From an uncultured Desulfofustis sp. (GTDB taxonomy: Bacteria > Desulfobacterota > Desulfobulbia > Desulfobulbales > Desulfocapsaceae): DNA of 64,000 nt. Location of the stretch: positions 1-64,000 of the forward strand of contig CAJQNS010000093.1 of NCBI GenBank assembly GCA_905479735.1, written 5' to 3'. A program made the translations under genes and the position numbers. The notes beneath the pieces were generated by a model, which searched no databases, was not told the DNA's origin, and was given only the letters and a program-made list of their open reading frames with translations. Position 1 is the first letter of the stretch, and the number at the start of each line of letters is the position of its first letter. Positions 7,707-17,041 of the stretch are shown here, in pieces.

Positions 7707-8480
7707 TCATTCGGGGGTCACGTAGGCAGCGGTAATCCCCCCATCTACAACGAATTCCGTACCGGTAACATAGCTGGCATCATCACTGGCCAGAAAAAGG
7801 GCAGCCTTGGCCATCTCAGCTGCCTCTCCAAATCGACCGGCGGGAATATGGATCAGCCGCCGCTGGCGTTTTTCCTCACTATCGAGAAACTTCATTAAAA
7901 GCTCCGTCCTCAGCGGCCCGGGGCAGAGTGCGTTAACTCTGATATTTTCCCGGGCATGGATCACCGCCAGTTCTCTCGTCATGGACAGCACACCTCCCTT
8001 GGAAGCGGTGTAAGCTATCTGTGGAGTCGCCGCACCAAGCAGGGCAACGAAGGAGGCTGTATTGATAATGGATCCTCCACCGGCCCGCTTGAGTGCCGGT
8101 ATACCGTACTTGCAGCCTAGAAAGACCCCCTTGAGATTGATATTCATGGTCAGATCCCAGACATCTTCTTCGGTCACCTCGGCATTGTCGTCCCGGCTGT
8201 CCATGATACCTGCATTGTTGAAAAGTATATGCAGAGCACCGAATTCAGATTCGGCCTGTTCGACCATTCTGCGGCAGTCCTTGGCTTTCGAGACATCGCT
8301 GTGGACGTAGAGCGCACTGCCTCCATCCTGCTCTATCATTGTGACCGTTTCAGCACCGCCTCGATCGTCGATATCACAGGCGACCACAGAGGCACCCTCG
8401 TTGGCAAAAAGCAGGGCCGTCTCCCTGCCGATGCCGCTTGCTGCCCCGGTGATCAGCGCAACCTTTCCTGACAGTTTCAT
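7707..8480 (-). CDS. short-chain dehydrogenase/reductase (SDR)
   Basis: A 257-residue classical SDR; the ATG at 8480 is chosen because AAGGAGAGGAC lies directly before it. The NAD(P) motif TGAASGIG is near residue 12, NNAG near 90, and the catalytic YTASK with an upstream Ser near 140-160. It ends with the usual glucose-dehydrogenase-like tail VTGTEFVVDGG. Asp after beta-2 (ACDIDD) favours NAD. Substrate unknown; the neighbouring PfkB kinase hints at sugar or polyol oxidation. Divergent from the GDPD gene at 8626. Confidence 0.88.
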   Translation of the reverse strand: MKLSGKVALITGAASGIGRETALLFANEGASVVACDIDDRGGAETVTMIEQDGGSALYVHSDVSKAKDCRRMVEQAESEFGALHILFNNAGIMDSRDDNAEVTEEDVWDLTMNINLKGVFLGCKYGIPALKRAGGGSIINTASFVALLGAATPQIAYTASKGGVLSMTRELAVIHARENIRVNALCPGPLRTELLMKFLDSEEKRQRRLIHIPAGRFGEAAEMAKAALFLASDDASYVTGTEFVVDGGITAAYVTPE

Positions 8481-8625
8481 GTCCTCTCCTTGGCGAATAT
8501 TTTTCAAGATTATTGCGACCCAAATATTGACACATCACCTAATGTATCATAGTCTTATTTTTGTTGTCATCTTAGAATATTAAAGATGACTTAACTAAAA
8601 TAGTGCGGGCTCTTTCGAACTGCTA

Positions 8626-9468
8626 ATGACCGTGACCACGATTCCCTCCAAAGCGCCTCCCTCTTCACTATACAATATCGCACATCGCGGCGCCCGCAGC
8701 CTGGCTCCAGAAAACACCATGGCAGCTATCGAGAAAGCCTGGCAGATCGGAGCTCACGGTGTTGAAGTCGATGTATCGGTTTCTGTCGATGGCGAGTTAA
8801 TACTTTTTCATGACGATTTGCTGAACCGTACCACTGATGTGGATGAGAAGTTCCCGGATAGGGTAGATCAGCCGATTACAACCTTTACTTTAGAGGAATT
8901 ACGCAGTCTTGACGCCGGCACCTGGTTTATTGAGGCAGACCCGTTGGGAGAGGTTAGTGAGGGCAACGTATCGCTCCCGGAACAGTCGGCTATGCGGGGG
9001 ATTCAGATCCCTCTGCTTGAAGAAGTTCTGTTCTTCGTAAAGACCAAGGACTGGTTCATCAACCTGGAACTAAAAGCATTGCCGCCGCCTAATAATAATT
9101 TTCCTGTTGTTGAACATGTGTTGCAGCTACTTGAACGTGTTCAAATGCCATCAACAAACCTGGCGATTTCTTCCTTTAATTTCAACTACCTGAGAAAAAT
9201 ACAAAGCTTGAGTTCAGATCTGGAAATCAACGCCTTGATCGGTGTTCCCTATTCCGGTAAGCAAGACTGGGGAGATTATGAATTTAAAATATACAACGCC
9301 AATTCGGCCTACACCGATGAAAATCAGATTCAAGAAGCGCTGGCACGAGGCTGCCGGGTCAACCTTTTTACGGTAAATGATCCCAACGAGATGATACGCT
9401 TCCGCAAGGCAGGAGTGGATAAACTGATTACCGATTATCCACAGATCTTAAAAGATTTAGATCTTTAG
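8626..9468 (+). CDS. glycerophosphodiester phosphodiesterase family protein
   Basis: A 280-residue GDPD-type TIM barrel that hydrolyses glycerophosphodiesters to glycerol-3-phosphate and an alcohol. Diagnostic motifs: AHRGARSLAPENT near residue 18 (catalytic His), VEVDVSVSVDGELILFHDD (second His, metal-binding Glu/Asp) and the C-terminal VNLFTVNDP. No signal peptide is seen, so it is cytosolic. No clear ribosome binding site precedes the ATG. It is the first of a same-strand run that continues into a glutamine amidotransferase and a polyamine-type ABC transporter. Confidence 0.88.
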   Translation: MTVTTIPSKAPPSSLYNIAHRGARSLAPENTMAAIEKAWQIGAHGVEVDVSVSVDGELILFHDDLLNRTTDVDEKFPDRVDQPITTFTLEELRSLDAGTWFIEADPLGEVSEGNVSLPEQSAMRGIQIPLLEEVLFFVKTKDWFINLELKALPPPNNNFPVVEHVLQLLERVQMPSTNLAISSFNFNYLRKIQSLSSDLEINALIGVPYSGKQDWGDYEFKIYNANSAYTDENQIQEALARGCRVNLFTVNDPNEMIRFRKAGVDKLITDYPQILKDLDL

Positions 9469-9506
9469 GGTACCCTTTAACAACTCAGAGCTTAGGTGAA
9501 CAGTTG

Positions 9507-10370
9507 ATGATCACTACCAAGCAGCAGATTTCTATCTGTGTAATAAATGGCTATCCCAAGGAAAGCAGGGATAACTTCGACCTTTCCGGGGTAGGTCATC
9601 CACACAATTTCTTTATCGATTTTCTAAATAGATACGTTCCTTCTGTCCGGGTCACACTCTGCTTTGCCGCAGATTCCGGGGATATTCTGCCGGATAACCA
9701 CTCCATTGAGCACTTTGATGGCATCATCTGGACAGGCTCGGACCTGACCATCTTTCACCTCGATGACGAGCGCGTTACCAAGCAAATCGCTTTTGCCAAA
9801 GCCGTGTATGAGTATGGTATCCCTTCCTATGGGAGTTGCTGGGGGATTCAGATGGCTGCCGTTGCAGCCGGTGGGGAAGTTGAGAAGAACCCCAGGGGAA
9901 GAGAGTGGTCGATCGGCCGGGATATTCATCTAACCGAGGAAGGGAAACGGTCCCAGCTTCTAACCGGTAAGCCGGACGTCTTCAACGGTTTTGAGATGCA
10001 CCTCGATGAAGTAACAAAGATCCCAGAGGGAGGCACCATTCTCGCATATAACCAGCATTGCAAAGTTCAGGCCCTTGAAGTACATCATAAGAAGGGGACG
10101 TTTTGGGCCGCCCAGTATCATCCGGAATATAACCTTCTGGAAATGGCCAAGCTGATTGCCGCCAGGTCCACCCCCCTGATCTCTGAGGGATTTTTCACCC
10201 AGACACAGGAGGTGCAACGCTATGCCGATGACATGATTGCACTTCACAACGACATCACCAACCGGCAGCTGAGAAAAAAACTCCACATCGGGGATGATAT
10301 CACCGACCGCCAGATACGTGAACAGGAGCTAAGGAACTGGATCGATCACCTGGTTATTCCCAATTTATAA
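9507..10370 (+). CDS. class I glutamine amidotransferase-like protein
   Basis: A 287-residue protein with a GATase1 fold: nucleophile elbow YGSCWGIQMAA (Cys near residue 111) and the His-x-Glu of QYHPEYN (near 202-204). About 70 residues follow the domain and contain two similar RQ(L/I)R-type segments, an extension I do not recognise. ATG 9507 is preferred to the TTG at 9504; AGGTGA lies upstream. Stand-alone members include YfeJ-like proteins and gamma-glutamyl hydrolases. Its position before a PotDABC-type transporter suggests gamma-glutamyl-amine or polyamine processing, but this is only inference. Confidence 0.75.
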   Translation: MITTKQQISICVINGYPKESRDNFDLSGVGHPHNFFIDFLNRYVPSVRVTLCFAADSGDILPDNHSIEHFDGIIWTGSDLTIFHLDDERVTKQIAFAKAVYEYGIPSYGSCWGIQMAAVAAGGEVEKNPRGREWSIGRDIHLTEEGKRSQLLTGKPDVFNGFEMHLDEVTKIPEGGTILAYNQHCKVQALEVHHKKGTFWAAQYHPEYNLLEMAKLIAARSTPLISEGFFTQTQEVQRYADDMIALHNDITNRQLRKKLHIGDDITDRQIREQELRNWIDHLVIPNL

Positions 10371-10473
10371 CAACAATTTAATGAGGATTTAATGCAGATG
10401 TCTATAGGCTGAACCAGGCAACATCTGCTTGAAAGGCAGAAATCATTATCCAATCAACCCCATGGAGGACAAA

Positions 10474-11541
10474 ATGAAGAAAAAAGTGCTTTCCCTAATG
10501 GTTGCAGGCGGATTTATTCTCGGCCTCGGTTCGGGCGTCAGCGCAGAGACACTCGAACTGCTCACCTGGACAGGGTATGCCCCGAAGTCCCTGGTTGAGA
10601 AATTCGAAAAGGAAACGGGTATTACTGTAAATACCACGTTTTCCAACAATGAAGAAATGATCGCCAAACTGAGGGCCACCCGTGGCGCAGGATTTGATCT
10701 AGCCCAGCCCAGTCAGGACCGTATCTCATCGGTTCAGGAAAAATTCAATATCTACCAGCCGATAGATTATACCAAAATCGATGCCAAACTCATTGTCCCC
10801 TCGATGCTGGAAGCAGTCAAAAAGAACACCATGGTTGACGGCAAAAGCTATGGAGTGCCGCACGTTTATGGAACCTCAGGCTTGATCGTCAACAAGAAAA
10901 CTGCAGCGGGTGCCGATGATTATACTGCGCTGCTGGATCCACAATACGAAGGCCGCGTCAGCTATCGTCTGAAGCGTCCAACCCTTATCGCCATGGCCTT
11001 TGCTGAGGGAAAAGACCCCTTTGCCCTCTACGGTGATGCAGAAAAATATGAAGCTTTGATGGAGAGCATAGGCCAGAAGTTGATTGACGCCAAAGGGCTG
11101 GTAAAGACCTATTGGGCCAACGGAGATGCGCTGCTCCAGTCCATGCGCTCCGGAGAAGTTAATGTCGCCATGGCCTGGGACAATGGTGGCTGGAAACTCA
11201 ATGCTGAAAATCCCGATATTGACTTCGTCGCCCCCAAAAGCGGTGCCCTGGGATGGATAGATACCTTTACGATCCCGGCCAAGGCAAAAAATGTCGAAGG
11301 TGCCTATAAGTGGATTAATTTTATGATGCGGCCAGAAAATGCTGCGGTATTTACCAACGCAGAAAAATATGGAACTGCTTCTGCAGGTGCCATCGAGTTC
11401 TATGATGACGCGGTTAAAGCCAATTTTCAAAGAAGCTTCAGCCAGGCTGATGTCGACAATATTAAATGGTACCCGCCAGTCCCGGCCAAACTGGAAGCCA
11501 TTGAGGGTAAAATTCTCGACAAGGTAAAAGCCTCACAATAG
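10474..11541 (+). CDS. potD: polyamine-type ABC transporter substrate-binding protein
   Basis: A 355-residue periplasmic binding protein. ATG 10474 follows GGAGGAC and starts a clear signal peptide (MKKKVLSLMVAGGFILGLG, cut near VSAE). The mature start LELLTWTGYAPKSLVEKFEKE is typical of spermidine/putrescine-binding proteins (PotD/PotF family). The ATPase and both permeases follow on the same strand. Ligand is inferred; related proteins also bind other amines. A strong stem-loop lies between this gene and the ATPase gene. Confidence 0.87.
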   Translation: MKKKVLSLMVAGGFILGLGSGVSAETLELLTWTGYAPKSLVEKFEKETGITVNTTFSNNEEMIAKLRATRGAGFDLAQPSQDRISSVQEKFNIYQPIDYTKIDAKLIVPSMLEAVKKNTMVDGKSYGVPHVYGTSGLIVNKKTAAGADDYTALLDPQYEGRVSYRLKRPTLIAMAFAEGKDPFALYGDAEKYEALMESIGQKLIDAKGLVKTYWANGDALLQSMRSGEVNVAMAWDNGGWKLNAENPDIDFVAPKSGALGWIDTFTIPAKAKNVEGAYKWINFMMRPENAAVFTNAEKYGTASAGAIEFYDDAVKANFQRSFSQADVDNIKWYPPVPAKLEAIEGKILDKVKASQ

Positions 11542-11573
11542 CAACGCTGGCTCCCAAAAAAAAATTCCCATTC

Positions 11574-11614
11574 AGGCACCGCCGCGGATCGCTGCAGAAT
11601 TGGCGGCGGTGCCT
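11574..11614 (+). other. strong intercistronic stem-loop after the binding-protein gene
   Basis: AGGCACCGCCGC (11574-11585) and GCGGCGGTGCCT (11603-11614) pair perfectly over 12 bp with a 17-base loop. No U-run follows, so it is not a classical terminator. By analogy with malE-malF-type intergenic hairpins, it may protect the binding-protein mRNA from 3' decay or reduce read-through. Confidence 0.7.
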
Positions 11615-11637
11615 CATGGAGATCTGGTCTCGATGTC

Positions 11638-12723
11638 ATGGAAGTGGATTTATCCGTAAAAAGCGTCAGCAAACGATTCAAATCCTTCGTCGCGGTCGAC
11701 GACGTCTCCTTTGAAGTTGAAAAAGGTAAGTTCTTCTCAATTCTCGGGCCTTCGGGCTGTGGTAAGACGACTTTATTGAGAATGATCGCCGGCTTTGAAG
11801 AGCCCAGTAAAGGTGCTATCTACATACGCGCCCAAAACATGGCGAATATCTCGCCGAACAGACGGCCCGTAAACCTCATTTTTCAGCACCTTGCCTTGTT
11901 TCCGATGATGAATGTGGCCGATAACATTGGTTTTGGACTGGCCCGCAGAAACGAATCAAAAACCGAAATCAGGAAGAAGGTCTCTGATATTCTAGAACGT
12001 GTCAACCTCCCCGGGTTCGAGGCAAAAAAAATTCACCACCTATCCGGAGGCCAGAAACAGCGTGTGGCTATTGCCCGCAGTCTGGTACTAGACCCCACAG
12101 TTCTGCTTCTTGACGAACCGCTCGGGGCACTCGATCTCAAACTGCGTGAACAGATGAAGATCGAACTAAAGAAATTGCAGATGGAGGTGGGCACGACCTT
12201 TGTCTATATCACCCATGACCAATCCGAGGCTTTGGTCATGTCAGATCACGTGGCGGTCATGAACGAAGGCCGATTCGAGCAGATTGACAGCCCCCAGAAT
12301 CTCTATACCAAACCGGCTTCCCCCTTTGTGGCCAGATTCGTGGGCGACAACAACCGGTTACCCGGTAAAATAGTTGGTTGTAACGATGGCACAGCGGAAC
12401 TGCAGACAGCAAGCGGTGAAAAATTATTGATCAGAACAGACAGACAGCTTACCCCTGGTGTCCAGGCCGAATTGTATATCAGACCTGAATCGGTTATCCT
12501 CGAACCGGCCCAAGAACTACCTGAATTGAACAGGCTGAACGTCCTGGTCAGCTCCATTCTCTTCGATGGAGCCAACACCCAGCTGCTGGTAGAAAGTCCG
12601 GCCTCAGACGACGAACTGCTTATCAGCCTGCCACAAAACCGACAGTACGAACACATCTCTGTAAAAGACCGTATTGAAATAGGTTGGGATGCAAGGGCTG
12701 GCAACTGTTTTCCACTGCCATGA
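11638..12723 (+). CDS. potA: polyamine-type ABC transporter ATP-binding protein
   Basis: A 361-residue ATPase of the importer type. Walker A GPSGCGKTTLL (about residue 37), Q-loop FQHLALFP, signature LSGGQKQRVAIARSL, Walker B VLLLDEPLGALD and the switch His in THDQSEA are all intact. The C-terminal TOBE-like domain (about 240-360) fits the PotA/CysA/MalK group. It ends in an ATGA overlap with the first permease gene, showing translational coupling. Confidence 0.92.
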   Translation: MEVDLSVKSVSKRFKSFVAVDDVSFEVEKGKFFSILGPSGCGKTTLLRMIAGFEEPSKGAIYIRAQNMANISPNRRPVNLIFQHLALFPMMNVADNIGFGLARRNESKTEIRKKVSDILERVNLPGFEAKKIHHLSGGQKQRVAIARSLVLDPTVLLLDEPLGALDLKLREQMKIELKKLQMEVGTTFVYITHDQSEALVMSDHVAVMNEGRFEQIDSPQNLYTKPASPFVARFVGDNNRLPGKIVGCNDGTAELQTASGEKLLIRTDRQLTPGVQAELYIRPESVILEPAQELPELNRLNVLVSSILFDGANTQLLVESPASDDELLISLPQNRQYEHISVKDRIEIGWDARAGNCFPLP

Positions 12724-13589
12724 GCACACTTGGTAAAGCAACATCAAAACTGCCGCTTTTTATCTTTCTCACCCCCATACTGCTCTGGCTCTTCCTGCTC
12801 ATTGTACTGCCCCATATCGACCTGCTCCGAATGTCCTTTCGCATCGAAAACGACTATGGAGACATGGTCTGGTCGGTTTCAAATTATCTCGAATTCTTCC
12901 GGGAGCCGATCTACTGGCTGACATTCACCCGAACCGCCCTTTATGCGATCATCGTGACCTTTCTTACTCTCTGTATCTCACTGCCGGTGGCCTTTTATAT
13001 TACCAAGGTTGCTCCACCTAAATTCAGAGGCTTCTTGAGTCTGCTGCTGCTTATGCCCTTCTGGGTCAGTGAACTGGTGCGCATCTACGGGTGGATGATA
13101 CTGTTGAGAGAAAGCGGCGTGATCAATCATTTTCTAGTCGAGTGGGGAATCCTCCAGCAGCCGGTGGAAATGCTCTACAACGATGTGGCGATGACCATGG
13201 GCCTCGTTTATACCTCCATGCTCTTCATGGTCGTTCCTCTGCTGAGCGTCATGGACAGTTTGGATGACAGCCTAATCGAGGCTGCCTTCGATCTGGGCTC
13301 CAACATGTTTACCATAGTCTGGAAAATCATTATTCCCCATGCCATGCCCGGCATCGCCTCCGGCTCTATCGTGGTATTCATGCTGAGCCTGGGTAATTAT
13401 CTGACTCCCAATCTTATGGGGGGCAAGAATGCTCTATGGTTTACCGAGCAGATATACAATCAGTTCATTGCCAGCTTTAACTGGAATCAGGGCTCAGCAT
13501 TCGGATTTTTGCTGCTCGTCCTTTCATCTCTTATCATTTTTATAGGGTTGAGATTGACCAATCAAAAACTCAGCAAGGTGGTCCAGTGA
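12720..13589 (+). CDS. potB: polyamine-type ABC transporter permease 1
   Basis: A 289-residue permease with about six membrane spans. The ATG at 12720 overlaps the ATPase stop (ATGA), which is why it is preferred to an in-frame ATG at 12684. The EAA loop that docks on the ATPase is seen as EAAFDLGSNMFTIVWKIIIPHAMPG. It ends in a GTGA overlap with the second permease. Family position is PotB-like. Confidence 0.9.
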   Translation: MSTLGKATSKLPLFIFLTPILLWLFLLIVLPHIDLLRMSFRIENDYGDMVWSVSNYLEFFREPIYWLTFTRTALYAIIVTFLTLCISLPVAFYITKVAPPKFRGFLSLLLLMPFWVSELVRIYGWMILLRESGVINHFLVEWGILQQPVEMLYNDVAMTMGLVYTSMLFMVVPLLSVMDSLDDSLIEAAFDLGSNMFTIVWKIIIPHAMPGIASGSIVVFMLSLGNYLTPNLMGGKNALWFTEQIYNQFIASFNWNQGSAFGFLLLVLSSLIIFIGLRLTNQKLSKVVQ

Positions 13590-14443
13590 TTCGAACACTG
13601 CCGCAGAGCAGGAGCTACAGTATTGGCTTCAAAATCTACATTCTTTTGTTCTTTTTCTTTCTCTTTGCCCCTTTGCTGATCACCTGCGTACTGGCTTTCA
13701 ACGACTCGCTATTCCCAGCCCTGCCATGGAAGGGCTTTTCCCTGGACTGGTTTTTTTCAGACGGCCCCGAGCGCGTTGGAATTTTTCATGACCAGATCAA
13801 TCTTACCTCAATCTGGGTGAGCTTTAAAACTGCCTTTTTCGTGGCCATCTTCTCAACTGTCGTCGGCACCTGCGGGGCCTTTCTTTTCGAACAGGAAGAG
13901 TTTCGATTCAAACAGCTGCTTTATTTTTTAATGCTTGCTCCTCTGGTCATTCCCGGCGTCATCCTCGGTATATCCATACTGCTGTTCAGCAACACGCTCG
14001 GGCTTTTCTTCGAGGACCGTTTCGGTATTGATATTGGCCTGCTGCGGCCGGGATTCTGGCTTGTAGTGCTGGGGCAATTCTCTTTTATCACGACCCTGGT
14101 TACCCTGATCGTCTCGGCCCAATTGAAAAAATTCGATTATACCTTGGAGGAGGCGGCGATGAACCTTGGTGCCAACCGTTTCCAGGTCATTGTCTTCATT
14201 ACCCTTCGATTTCTTAAACCTGCGTTACTGGGAGCGACAGCCGTTGCTTTTCTTATGTCATTTGAGAACTTCAACACCACTCTTTTTCTGGTCGGATCAG
14301 AAGCAACCCTGCCAATAAATCTATACCTGCAGGTCCGAGACGGTTCAACTCCGGTAATCAACGCAATCTCTTTTCTGTTGATCGTCGGTACCTCGACCCT
14401 CGCGGTTTTTAATTTATTTATTCAAAGAGATCGTTCTGAATGA
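13586..14443 (+). CDS. potC: polyamine-type ABC transporter permease 2
   Basis: A 285-residue permease, start GTG 13586 overlapping the stop of the preceding permease gene. About six hydrophobic spans; the ATPase-contact loop EEAAMNLGANRFQVIVFITLRFLKP is clear. It completes a PotDABC-type importer (binding protein, ATPase, two permeases) in the inner membrane. The methyltransferase gene follows after about 50 bases. Confidence 0.9.
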   Translation: MIRTLPQSRSYSIGFKIYILLFFFFLFAPLLITCVLAFNDSLFPALPWKGFSLDWFFSDGPERVGIFHDQINLTSIWVSFKTAFFVAIFSTVVGTCGAFLFEQEEFRFKQLLYFLMLAPLVIPGVILGISILLFSNTLGLFFEDRFGIDIGLLRPGFWLVVLGQFSFITTLVTLIVSAQLKKFDYTLEEAAMNLGANRFQVIVFITLRFLKPALLGATAVAFLMSFENFNTTLFLVGSEATLPINLYLQVRDGSTPVINAISFLLIVGTSTLAVFNLFIQRDRSE

Positions 14444-14490
14444 TCAGGCTGGAACATCAGCCAGAACTCGAAGGATGATATGGGGTAATT

Positions 14491-15069
14491 ATGACCACTT
14501 CCAGATCAGAAAACCAGATCTGCAGCCACCGCCACTCATTCGCACTGGACAATATACTCAGAAGGCTGATTCAATCTCCAAGAAAGATTATCGCTCCTTA
14601 CCTCAGCAAGGGGGATACGGTTATCGATCTGGGCTGCGGGCCGGGATTTTTTACCGCGACCATGGCCGCGCTGGTGGGTCCATCTGGGAGAGTAATTGCG
14701 GTTGACCTGCAGAAGGAAATGCTTGCCAAGGTGCGCAGCAAACTGGTGAATCCGAAGCGTCAATCGATGCCGGCAATAACGCTGCACCAATGCAGCGAGC
14801 ACGAAATCGGTCTGGACGAGTCCATCAAAGCCGATTTTATTCTGGCCTGCTACATGGTACATGAAACTCCGGATCACTACCGTTTTTTTCAACAGGTCAA
14901 GATACTGCTGAAAACGACCTCCACTTTTTTGGTTATCGAACCTCCTTTTCATGTGAGTAACAAGGATTTTGCCAAAATGCTCAGCAGGGCTGAACAGGCA
15001 GGCCTTACCGTCATCGACAGACCGAAAGGAAAAGGCGGCAGAAGTGCGCTGCTGGCAATTCAAGCATGA
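14491..15069 (+). CDS. class I SAM-dependent methyltransferase
   Basis: A 192-residue Rossmann-fold methyltransferase: motif I VIDLGCGPGFFTATMA (about 45-60), then VIAVDLQKEMLAKV and a motif with LACYMVHETPD. The N-terminus contains CSHRHSFALDNILRR, a form seen in small UbiE-like methyltransferases of sulfate reducers. Substrate unknown. It may be the last gene of the transporter transcript, or independent. Confidence 0.83.
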   Translation: MTTSRSENQICSHRHSFALDNILRRLIQSPRKIIAPYLSKGDTVIDLGCGPGFFTATMAALVGPSGRVIAVDLQKEMLAKVRSKLVNPKRQSMPAITLHQCSEHEIGLDESIKADFILACYMVHETPDHYRFFQQVKILLKTTSTFLVIEPPFHVSNKDFAKMLSRAEQAGLTVIDRPKGKGGRSALLAIQA

Positions 15070-15262
15070 CCTGCTGTCCAACCTGGTATTCCTCCACAAT
15101 TAAGTAGTTTGCATGGAAAAGCAAATAGTTGAGCCGGTGCATTCGCCAAGGATCAATTAAACCATTAAATTAATTACTTGACAAACAGCCCCGCTCACAT
15201 CAGTGTAGCATATGCACATAAATGCGCTATAATTACGACTTCAATACTCGCGGAATTCTACC

Positions 15263-16246
15263 ATGTGGAACTACCTCATTAGACTTAACAAGAACCTTGT
15301 CCTTGCGATTCCCGTCATGATGGTGGTGGGATTTTCGTTAGGTGTCTTGGTCGATCAGCAGATCGTCAAAACACTCAGGCATCTGATCGTTCCCCTGACC
15401 TTTCTGATGGTCTACCCGATGATGGTAACCCTGAACATCAAGCACCTCACCCAGGGGCTGAACATCAAGCTTCAAGGTATGACGCAGCTCATTAATTTTG
15501 GGATCATCCCATTTATCGCCTACCTGCTGGGCCTGATATTCTTTCCCGAGCAACCATATATGGCTCTCGGCCTGCTGCTTGCCGCACTTCTGCCGACCAG
15601 CGGTATGACCATCTCCTGGACTGGTTTCGCCAAAGGCAATATGGGGGCGGCAATCAATATGACCGTGATCGGCCTCATTGCCGGATCGCTGGCAACACCC
15701 TTCTACATAGACTGGCTTCTGGGAGCAAAGGTCGAGGTATCTGTTATCAAAGTCATGCAACAGATTCTCTTTGTGGTTTTCCTGCCAATGGCTGCAGGTT
15801 TTGTCACCAGACAATTGCTGCTGAAAAAATATGGTATGGCCGAGTTCAAGCAACGCATCGCTCCGCGATTTCCAGCCACCTCGACCATTGGCGTGCTTGG
15901 TATCGTCTTGGTTGCCATGGCCCTGAAAGCCGGCACCATAGTCGCCAACCCGTCAGTGCTGCTGTCCATCTTCATACCTCTGCTCATCCTCTACGCGATC
16001 AATTACGGTCTGGCCACAGTTATAGGGGTAAAATTGTTTATCAGAGGTGATGCAATTGCCCTGGTCTACGGCACGGTAATGAGAAACCTCTCCATTGCCC
16101 TCGCCATTGCCATAAACGCCTTCGGTGAAGCCGGAACCAACGCGGCACTGGTCATCGCTTTGGCCTATGTAATCCAAACTCAGTCAGCAGCCTGGTATGT
16201 CAAACTGACCACAAGAATCTTCGGCCCGCCCACTGCCTCTGGTTGA
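15263..16246 (+). CDS. bile acid:sodium symporter/ACR3-like (BASS superfamily) transporter
   Basis: A 327-residue membrane protein with about ten hydrophobic spans. Family signs are MVYPMMVTLNIKHL, the loop LLPTSGMTISWTGFAKGN and a Gly/Ala-rich span near 260-300. Both bile-acid-type and arsenite (ACR3) carriers share this fold. The Cys normally seen in the ACR3 motif before the conserved loop is not evident, and no arsR or arsC is nearby, so arsenite export is doubtful. A TATAAT at 15228-15233 lies about 30 bases before the ATG. Confidence 0.75.
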   Translation: MWNYLIRLNKNLVLAIPVMMVVGFSLGVLVDQQIVKTLRHLIVPLTFLMVYPMMVTLNIKHLTQGLNIKLQGMTQLINFGIIPFIAYLLGLIFFPEQPYMALGLLLAALLPTSGMTISWTGFAKGNMGAAINMTVIGLIAGSLATPFYIDWLLGAKVEVSVIKVMQQILFVVFLPMAAGFVTRQLLLKKYGMAEFKQRIAPRFPATSTIGVLGIVLVAMALKAGTIVANPSVLLSIFIPLLILYAINYGLATVIGVKLFIRGDAIALVYGTVMRNLSIALAIAINAFGEAGTNAALVIALAYVIQTQSAAWYVKLTTRIFGPPTASG

Positions 16247-16434
16247 TAGCGGAGGTAGATCAACCTATATGGCACAACCCCACGGTTCGCTCCAGGCCTC
16301 CCACTGTGAGAAGCAGTCTGGCCTCTTTGGTAGACGATAGCCACCTGGTTCTTACCCTGCAAAATTTCCGAAACTGAACAACTGTATACAAGCTCGATAT
16401 AATTGGAATTATGCGTTTGCCAGACAAACTATAA

Positions 16435-16460
16435 TGCCACATTGTGGTATTTTCTTGACC
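16435..16460 (+). promoter_or_regulatory. palindromic operator-like site C and possible promoter before the PilZ gene
   Basis: TGCCAC-ATT-GTGGTA (16435-16449) is a near-perfect inverted repeat matching the sites at the cooS promoter and at 36926-36940. TTGACC follows at 16455-16460 and TATAAA at 16476-16481 (15-base spacer), which could drive the PilZ gene. A TATAAT also ends at 16435. The arrangement differs from the other two sites. Confidence 0.45.
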
Positions 16461-16489
16461 TCCTAGATGGTCAGGTATAAAGTATGTTT

Positions 16490-16510
16490 CATCTCATCAA
16501 AAATGAGATG
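16490..16510 (+). other. 8-bp inverted repeat in the PilZ gene leader
   Basis: CATCTCAT (16490-16497) and ATGAGATG (16503-16510) pair perfectly around CAAAA. No T-run follows. It may be a leader hairpin or an operator. Confidence 0.4.
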
Positions 16511-16542
16511 CTTCAGATTTACATTCTTCAGGAGGGATGAGT

Positions 16543-16923
16543 ATGGGGTCCCGAATCAATGAAAGAAGACGTTTTGAGCGATTCACTCTGGAAGACAGCC
16601 TGCTGTTTTCCGATAGTAACAACATTATCGGCATGGCGCAGGTATTGGATATCAGTCAGGGAGGCGTGCGGTGCGTCTCGATTTCACCTGTTAACTGTAC
16701 CATCGGTATGCTGAACAGCATTGAACTGTTCGGTTCCGAAGACAATCTTGAGTTAATCGATTTAAGCGGAAGAATGACCAGATGCAGCGATAATCTGCTC
16801 AATGGTGCTTCAGACTCTGGCGTTGGCTACTACGAGTTCGGTTTCGAGTTTTTCCCACGGCATTACCCCCAGATCGACAGGCTTCAGAATTTTCTCTCGA
16901 CCTCTAAGGTCAGCGACGCCTAG
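16543..16923 (+). CDS. PilZ-domain protein, probable c-di-GMP receptor
   Basis: A 126-residue single-domain protein. ATG 16543 with GGAGGG 6 bases upstream is better placed than the ATG at 16537. It begins with ERRRFERF, matching the RxxxR c-di-GMP motif, and continues with DISQGGVRCVS, matching (D/N)xSxxG, so both ligand motifs are present. It stands alone, with the palindromic site C and a hairpin upstream, and is convergent with the sensor kinase operon. Confidence 0.85.
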   Translation: MGSRINERRRFERFTLEDSLLFSDSNNIIGMAQVLDISQGGVRCVSISPVNCTIGMLNSIELFGSEDNLELIDLSGRMTRCSDNLLNGASDSGVGYYEFGFEFFPRHYPQIDRLQNFLSTSKVSDA

Positions 16924-17041
16924 ACTCGACAGGCACCATATAAAGGGAGAACTTGGCCCGCGCCGCCACCGCGCTGTCCTGATGTTACTGATACTCCAGG
17001 TGGATGATCAGGCAGTTCAAAGCTGACATGGTCCAACCGGT

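Noticed and set aside
15263-16246. Arsenite efflux pump (ACR3) as firm call
   Set aside because: Characteristic cysteine not seen and no ars genes nearby; kept at superfamily level.
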